Part shown: positions 5,144 through 9,949 of the stretch, one piece after another
Layout of the letters: the number at the start of each line of letters is the position of its first letter
Position numbering within the stretch: the first letter of the stretch is position 1
Source: Paracoccaceae bacterium
GTDB taxonomy: Bacteria > Pseudomonadota > Alphaproteobacteria > Rhodobacterales > Rhodobacteraceae
NCBI GenBank assembly: GCA_019090405.1
Contig: JAHRVZ010000029.1
Span: 1-9,949 of the forward strand
Direction: 5' to 3'
Length of the DNA: 9,949 bases
Notes under the pieces: generated by a model
What the model saw: only the letters and a program-made list of their open reading frames with translations
Database searches by the model: none
What the model was told of the DNA's origin: nothing
Made by a program: the position numbers and the translations under genes

Positions 5144-5973
5144 TCAGGAAACTGTTGCTCAGCCTGAGCATTTTGCTACCGGGAACGGCTGCCCAAGCCG
5201 GATGCGCAGCCGAGCAAGAGGCCTGCAAGATGGACAACGGCGAGTATCATCTTGTCCTTCCTGACAGCAAATACACCCGCCCTCCGATTGTGGTTTTCCT
5301 GCATGGCGCGGGTAGCACAGGTGGTGCAGTGCTGAAAAACAAAAGTCTGGTGAACAGCTTTCTTGATCGCGGATACGCGTTTCTGGCCCCCACCGGCAGC
5401 GCCAGATTTGGCAAGGGCAAAGGCACAGTGTGGCGGTTTTATCCAGAATGGGATGGGCGCGATGAAACAGAATTTCTAAAGAACATGGTCGCCAATGCTG
5501 GTCAAAGATTTGACCTTGATACCGATACAGTCCTGCTCAGCGGTTTTTCTGCCGGTGGTTTCATGGTCTATTATCTGGCCTGTGATGCACCCGAAACTTT
5601 TGCCGCTTACGCATCTGTGTCTGGCGGATTCTGGGATCCGCTGCCTGCCTCCTGCAAAGGGCCAGTGAAACTACTCCACACCCATGGATGGAAGGACAAA
5701 ACCGTTCCATTAGAAGGGCGTGCCCTGCGAGATGGCACATACCAACAGGGCGATATTTTTGCCGGAATAAGAATCTGGCACGCCACCAATCAATGCGCTC
5801 TGGAAAACCCCGATGTCATGGTCGAAACCGACCAATTCTGGCGGCGTAAATGGTCAAAAAACTGTGCTGATGGCAGTGCATTGGAACTTGCCCTGTTTCC
5901 CGGCGGTCATGGCGTGCCAAGCGGCTGGAGCACCATGGTGATGGACTGGTTCGAAAACGTAACCGGCCAGTAA
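5140..5973 (+). CDS. secreted polyhydroxybutyrate-depolymerase-like esterase (LpqC/COG3509 type)
   Basis: This 277-aa alpha/beta hydrolase has a signal peptide (MIRKLLLSLSILLPGTAAQA, probable cleavage after A20). C22 follows, but the -3 residue is Q, so a lipoprotein is possible but atypical. The oxyanion-side motif VVFLHGAGSTGG (51-62) leads to LSGFSAGG with nucleophile S137. The acid is probably D186 in HGWKDKTVP and the base H257 in PGGHGVP, giving an ordered Ser-Asp-His triad. The family includes PHB depolymerases, feruloyl and acetylxylan esterases, so the substrate is uncertain; there is no separate polymer-binding domain. It starts inside the rhodanese stop codon (ATGA) and has only a weak ribosome binding site of its own, suggesting translational coupling. 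Its stop directly abuts the stop of convergent opgH with no intervening base. Confidence 0.88.
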   Translation: MIRKLLLSLSILLPGTAAQAGCAAEQEACKMDNGEYHLVLPDSKYTRPPIVVFLHGAGSTGGAVLKNKSLVNSFLDRGYAFLAPTGSARFGKGKGTVWRFYPEWDGRDETEFLKNMVANAGQRFDLDTDTVLLSGFSAGGFMVYYLACDAPETFAAYASVSGGFWDPLPASCKGPVKLLHTHGWKDKTVPLEGRALRDGTYQQGDIFAGIRIWHATNQCALENPDVMVETDQFWRRKWSKNCADGSALELALFPGGHGVPSGWSTMVMDWFENVTGQ

Positions 5974-7845
5974 TCACTCGGCGGGTGTCGCGGTGCCGGC
6001 ACCATCCAAAATGGATTTCACTTCTGAACGATAATGGCGTGCGGCCTGTGAAACCGCCGGTTCTCGAAAATCTTCCCGAGTGCCCATCCATCCACGCGCC
6101 CGACCAAATATTACCACCCCGCTTAGCGCCGACAATGGAATGGCCAGAACGAGACTGATCGCTATTGGTAACAACAAGGGCGCGACGACTCCGGCCACGA
6201 TACCTGCCGACAAGGCCGCACCACTAACGGTTTCCAAGGCGTGGCATTTGATCAGCGTTCCAAGGTTATACCGCCCGCCTGTACGCGCCTGTGGCGACCA
6301 TCCGCGTTGCAGACCCAGAAGGGTACGGAACACCGCAATCATCTGTTGAACCATCAGGATCGGCGCATAGATAATTGACAGGAACAGTTCGGAAATAAAG
6401 GACGCTGCAAACCGCGCACGCCCGCCAAATTCGGCAAATCGCACCCCTTTCAAAGGCAGCGCCAAAACGCCCAACACCTTGGGCGCCAGCAACATTGCAT
6501 AGACCAGCACAATGACCAACATATGACGCGTTTCGGTCATTTCGGGCCATGTGGGTGTCAACGGGTTGTTTTCGCTGAAATAGGTCAGAACACTGGTGTC
6601 TTCCCCGGTGCCGATCAGCGCCCACATCACCAGCAGTGCAAACCAGATTGGCGACAACAGATAGCCAACTGCACCATGAAACAAATGAAACCGCGAAATC
6701 GTCCTGAAACCACGAGACCACAGCAGGTTCAGGTGTTGCAGATTGCCCTGACACCACCGCCGGTCCCGCAGAATATAGTCGATCAGGGTTTGCGGGGTTT
6801 CCTCATAGCTGCCACGAATACGCGGCATGAACCGAACGCCCCAACCGCCACGCAGCAACAACCCGGCCTCAACGAAATCATGGCTCATGATCAGGTTTTC
6901 ACGACCGCGCAGCGACCGCAGTCGTGGCAATCCGGCACATGAGGCAAACGCCGCCGTGCGGATGATTGCGTTGTGGCCCAGATAGTTGCCTTCCTGCCCA
7001 GACCAGCGTGACATACCTTCGGCCAGCGCCGTGCCATAAACACCATTGGCAAATTGTTGCATCCGGGCAAACAGCGACTGCGCGCCGATCAATTGTGGAA
7101 AGCTCTGGATCAGTCCGGCACCTGAATCACGCGCCAGCGCATCGCTTAGGCGGGCAATGGCGCGGCCGGTCATCAGACTGTCGGCATCCAGCACCAACAT
7201 TGCCGGATATCCAGCACCCCAGCGGCCAACCCATTCGGCAATATTGCCCACTTTGCGGTCGGTGTTTTCAGCACGGCGGCGGTAATACAGTTTCAACCCC
7301 GGTGACAGACTGGCGCGCAGGGCCAGAACGCTGGCCTGTTCCTGCGCGGCGATCTGGTCGTCGCGTGTGTCGCTAAGGATGAACATGGTGTACTCATGCA
7401 CCCCTCCCCGGGCACGCAGTTCTTCCAACATCGACCGGGCGTTGCCCAATACATACCACGGTACTTCGTTGTAAATCGGCATCAACAAAGCAACCTTCAG
7501 TGGCTCAGCCGGGGTCGCATCTGGGCGAGGCGTCTGTTGCGTCATCGACACAAGCCCCAAAAGAACCGTACTGACGGTAAACGTGACCCAGAAAAAATTG
7601 AAACAGACCAACGTCAGCAAGATGGCTTCGACGACGCTGATCCCCATTTCGGAAAACCAGTCCTGCATGATCCAAAACAACAACCCGGTTGCAACCATTG
7701 CCGGGCTGAACGCCAGCACCCGCCACAGCGCAACTCCCCGCACGGGTTCTTCTATTGGTGCGTCTTCATCTGTAAACGCGGTGCCAAAATCCTGAACTGG
7801 CATCGGCATCGGATGGTCGGGCGGCATGATGTACAGATCAGGCAT
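5974..7845 (-). CDS. opgH: OPG biosynthesis glucosyltransferase OpgH (MdoH)
   Basis: This 623-aa inner-membrane processive family 2 glycosyltransferase builds the linear beta-1,2-linked glucose backbone of osmoregulated periplasmic glucans from UDP-glucose. Two N-terminal membrane spans (about 41-61 and 72-99) precede the cytoplasmic catalytic domain: LLMPIYNE (about 120-127), the UDP-binding D220-A-D222, QSFPQ, the catalytic MSHDFVEA (D323) and the product-binding RDRRW (360-364). Several C-terminal spans (about 392-412, 442-466, 483-506, 545-580) form the export channel. It is shorter than the Escherichia coli protein (about 847 aa), lacking much of the long N-terminal region. The ATG at 7845 is preferred because AGGTGG (7854-7859) lies 8 bases upstream and TAATG overlaps the opgG stop; a GTG at 7857 would add four residues but lacks a ribosome binding site. 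It is the last gene of the opg operon and has no visible terminator, since the esterase gene ends at the next base. Confidence 0.95.
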   Translation of the reverse strand: MPDLYIMPPDHPMPMPVQDFGTAFTDEDAPIEEPVRGVALWRVLAFSPAMVATGLLFWIMQDWFSEMGISVVEAILLTLVCFNFFWVTFTVSTVLLGLVSMTQQTPRPDATPAEPLKVALLMPIYNEVPWYVLGNARSMLEELRARGGVHEYTMFILSDTRDDQIAAQEQASVLALRASLSPGLKLYYRRRAENTDRKVGNIAEWVGRWGAGYPAMLVLDADSLMTGRAIARLSDALARDSGAGLIQSFPQLIGAQSLFARMQQFANGVYGTALAEGMSRWSGQEGNYLGHNAIIRTAAFASCAGLPRLRSLRGRENLIMSHDFVEAGLLLRGGWGVRFMPRIRGSYEETPQTLIDYILRDRRWCQGNLQHLNLLWSRGFRTISRFHLFHGAVGYLLSPIWFALLVMWALIGTGEDTSVLTYFSENNPLTPTWPEMTETRHMLVIVLVYAMLLAPKVLGVLALPLKGVRFAEFGGRARFAASFISELFLSIIYAPILMVQQMIAVFRTLLGLQRGWSPQARTGGRYNLGTLIKCHALETVSGAALSAGIVAGVVAPLLLPIAISLVLAIPLSALSGVVIFGRARGWMGTREDFREPAVSQAARHYRSEVKSILDGAGTATPAE

Positions 7846-9347
7846 TACTCGGTCCACCTGTACAACCAGACTTCGCTGGCCATTTTGCCATCTTTGCGCA
7901 GTTGCGCGCGCAATTCGACCAAGTCACGCGTGCCGGGATCAAAGGTAAATGCCAGCCGCAAACCGCCAGTTTCAGGGTTACGTTGTAACACCCCGTCGCT
8001 GGTGTCTGCATGTGGGGAATTGACGTAAACCGTCATCGCCTCGGGTCCGTCATCAAACAGCGGGTTGGCTTCGAAATCAATGGTAACAATGCGCGCGCCG
8101 CTGCTGTGCTTGCCCATTCGGGTGTTTATGACCCGTGGCAATCCACTGTCAAAGGGCGCGGTTTCGCCCCATGTCAGACGATAGGATATATCGGTGCGTT
8201 CGCCTTTCCCAAGGGGCGCTGCCGGACGCCAATAGGCAACAATATTGTCGTAAATTTCCTTATCAGACGGAATTTCAACCAGTGTAACTGCGCCCTTTCC
8301 CCAATCACCTTTGGGTTCTACCCACAGACCCGGACGTTTGTGGTAATATGCTTCCAGATCGGCAAAATCCGACAGTTTGCGCGCCCGCTGCATCAATCCA
8401 AACCCACGCGGCGACGCATCGGCAAACGATGAAACCTGCAAACGCTGCGGGTTGGCCAAAGGCCGCCATAACACTTCGCCAGCGCCGTTTTGGATCGTCA
8501 GGCCATCATTGTCGTGCACAGCCGGGCGGAAATCATCAAACCGTGTGCGGTTGGTTTCATCAAACAGGAACATGCTAGTCAGCGGACCAATTCCCACATG
8601 CGTCAGTTCGGTGCGCGGAAACAAGGACGCCTGCACATCCATCACGCAATTGGGGCCCGGAGTAATGTCAAACCGGTAAGCCCCCGTCACGCTGGGACTG
8701 TCCAGCAATGCGTGCAAAATGATATTGCGTTGACCGGGCTTGGGGGTTTCCAGCCAGAATTCTGTGAAATCCGGGAACTCTTCGCCCATCGGGTCGCCGG
8801 TTTTCAACGCAAGCCCGCGTGCCGACAGGCCATAAATCGCGTCAAACCCAATGGCGCGGAAATAACTGGCGCCCTGAAACACGCAAAATTCGTTCTTTTT
8901 GCCGGGTTCCGTCAACTCGGTGCGCAAACGCAGCCCGGAATAGCCCAACGTGTCATCCAGTGTCAGCGGTGGAACCTGATCGCTTTGATCAAAGCGCGAC
9001 AGATCAAACAGCACCGGGCGCGCAACACCTTTGTCGACTGTATTCACCTTGATCGGGCGCGGAAAATACAGCCCGGGGTGAAAGAAATCCACGTTGTAGG
9101 GTGTATCGGTACCATGCCACAACGCGCGATCATGGCGAAACCAGATGGATTTATATTGATCATATGTCAGATCAATCCAGTCCTGCGGGATCTGGTCTCG
9201 CAAAGCAAAGGGTTGATCTGCCAGTGCTTTGGCCCGCGCAATGACCACATCATGGTCAAACGCTATTTCCGCCGTGCCCGCCGATGCAGCCGCGAACAAA
9301 GTCATGGCCGAACTGGTGGCAAGAAAGGCCCGACGCGACAAAATCAT
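7845..9347 (-). CDS. opgG: periplasmic glucan biosynthesis protein OpgG (MdoG), Tat-type leader
   Basis: This 500-aa periplasmic protein of the OpgG/OpgD family is needed to make or branch the OPG backbone released by OpgH. The leader MILSRRAFLATSSAMTLFAA has the twin-arginine form SRRAFL (residues 4-9), with probable cleavage near residues 23-26. The mature part begins FDHDVVIARAKALADQPF and shows family features: DLTYDQYKSIWFR (59-71), FHPGLYFPRPI (89-99), the GASYFRAIG block (159-167), MFLFDETNR (259-267) and the C-terminal WRP and LTWGE segments (373-394). Length matches the family (E. coli OpgG about 511). The Tat leader is more like E. coli OpgD than OpgG, so it could be called either; adjacency to opgH favours OpgG. 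The ATG has GGAG (9357-9360) 9 bases upstream. It overlaps the opgC stop by ATGA and the opgH start by TAATG. Confidence 0.93.
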   Translation of the reverse strand: MILSRRAFLATSSAMTLFAAASAGTAEIAFDHDVVIARAKALADQPFALRDQIPQDWIDLTYDQYKSIWFRHDRALWHGTDTPYNVDFFHPGLYFPRPIKVNTVDKGVARPVLFDLSRFDQSDQVPPLTLDDTLGYSGLRLRTELTEPGKKNEFCVFQGASYFRAIGFDAIYGLSARGLALKTGDPMGEEFPDFTEFWLETPKPGQRNIILHALLDSPSVTGAYRFDITPGPNCVMDVQASLFPRTELTHVGIGPLTSMFLFDETNRTRFDDFRPAVHDNDGLTIQNGAGEVLWRPLANPQRLQVSSFADASPRGFGLMQRARKLSDFADLEAYYHKRPGLWVEPKGDWGKGAVTLVEIPSDKEIYDNIVAYWRPAAPLGKGERTDISYRLTWGETAPFDSGLPRVINTRMGKHSSGARIVTIDFEANPLFDDGPEAMTVYVNSPHADTSDGVLQRNPETGGLRLAFTFDPGTRDLVELRAQLRKDGKMASEVWLYRWTE

Positions 9348-9949
9348 GTGCGTTTGCTCCGCCAAGGTTGAGTTTTGAACCACCCAACCAGAAACGCAAC
9401 ACCAATGATCAACGCAATGCCCAGCAAATTCAGAGCCGCAACACTGGCCGCACTGCGCCCGATCTGATCCAACGCAAACCCTATTAACCGGGCCAACGCC
9501 ATCGAAAACACAAATACCGCAAGCGATTGTTGCCCGACTTTGGTGACAATTTTCAAAACTACCGTCCAGATTTGAGCACCGGTTCCAGTACCCGTTGCTT
9601 TCAGTCGCACGCCGTCTTTGCCCGCCACCATCCAAGCCAGATAGGCCAGCGCCAGAAAATGGGCGTAGCGCAAAATGCCAAAGTCGGATTTATCCCGCAG
9701 GCTGAAACCGGATTGATCGCTAAATATACGGTCCATTTCCCAGACTTGCCGGGCGATATCGCCGATGTCCCCATTGGCAGCGTTCAGCCATTGAAACACC
9801 TTCCAAGACCCAAACGGGGCGGACAGCAGCAGAAACGCTATACACATCCACATCAACGCGCGTGACGTCGGGGGTGCCGGTATCCAGCCGCGCATAAAGC
9901 CAAAGCCGGTGAAAAATAACAACTGCCAGCCAAACGGATTAAAGAACCA
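9344..9949 (-). CDS. opgC: OpgC, OPG succinyltransferase, C-terminal part (5' end outside window)
   Basis: The frame runs open to the window edge, so only the C-terminal 201 residues are seen. OpgC is an inner-membrane acyltransferase-3-type protein that adds succinyl groups to the glucan. At the edge the frame reads WFFNPFGWQLLFFTGF, a typical OpgC segment, then shows hydrophobic spans (about ALMWMCIAFLLLSAP, LRYAHFLALAYLAWMV, SLAVFVFSMALARLIGF, LNLLGIALIIGVAFLVGW) separated by a long periplasmic or cytoplasmic loop, VWEMDRIFSDQSGFSL. The TTG at 9922 would be only an artefact start, because the open frame and homologous sequence continue upstream. It is the first opg gene visible and overlaps opgG by ATGA. 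Confidence 0.85.
   Translation of the reverse strand, partial: WFFNPFGWQLLFFTGFGFMRGWIPAPPTSRALMWMCIAFLLLSAPFGSWKVFQWLNAANGDIGDIARQVWEMDRIFSDQSGFSLRDKSDFGILRYAHFLALAYLAWMVAGKDGVRLKATGTGTGAQIWTVVLKIVTKVGQQSLAVFVFSMALARLIGFALDQIGRSAASVAALNLLGIALIIGVAFLVGWFKTQPWRSKRT

Noticed and set aside
7396..9371. Long plus-strand open frames opposite opgH and opgG
   Set aside because: They are antisense to confidently identified genes, have basic, low-quality composition and no ribosome binding sites.
1..9949. tRNA, rRNA, CRISPR array, toxin-antitoxin or phage-defence genes
   Set aside because: No cloverleaf-like or regularly spaced repeats and no hallmark proteins were seen on either strand.

Overview
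The window looks like a chromosomal segment of a marine alphaproteobacterium, most likely a Rhodobacterales (Roseobacter-group) member. This is inferred from the compact osmoregulated periplasmic glucan (OPG) operon with a Tat-type signal on OpgG, the gene repertoire and moderate G+C. No rRNA or other taxonomic marker is present, so the assignment is not proven.

Left part (1-3553, plus strand). A single-domain receiver fused to what looks like a degenerate GGDEF domain (133-1275) is followed by a DXD-type glycosyltransferase (1483-2292), an 86-aa cytoplasmic protein of unknown function (2626-2886) and an 87-aa protein with a GTG start (3290-3553). The 86-aa and 87-aa genes are separated by about 400 non-coding bases that are unusually rich in inverted repeats, a candidate structured RNA or leader.

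Middle (3554-4447). A GNAT acetyltransferase gene sits alone between 29-bp inverted repeats that match at 27 of 29 positions, bounded on both sides by CTAG. No transposase gene is present. The arrangement fits a non-autonomous insertion cassette: IS ends carrying a passenger gene, with a 4-bp target duplication. The left CTAG contains the stop codon of the 87-aa gene, so removing the element restores the same stop codon, and the insertion did not alter that protein.

Right part. A plus-strand pair (4643-5973) encodes a Tat-exported rhodanese-like protein and a secreted polyhydroxybutyrate-depolymerase-like esterase, overlapping by ATGA. It meets, tail to tail with no spacer, a minus-strand operon read from the right edge: opgC (5' end outside the window), opgG and opgH. 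The opg genes overlap by ATGA and TAATG, so they are probably translationally coupled. OpgH polymerises glucose at the inner membrane, OpgG acts on the glucan in the periplasm, and OpgC adds succinyl groups.

No tRNA, rRNA or CRISPR array was seen. Promoter and terminator calls are weak and are marked so.
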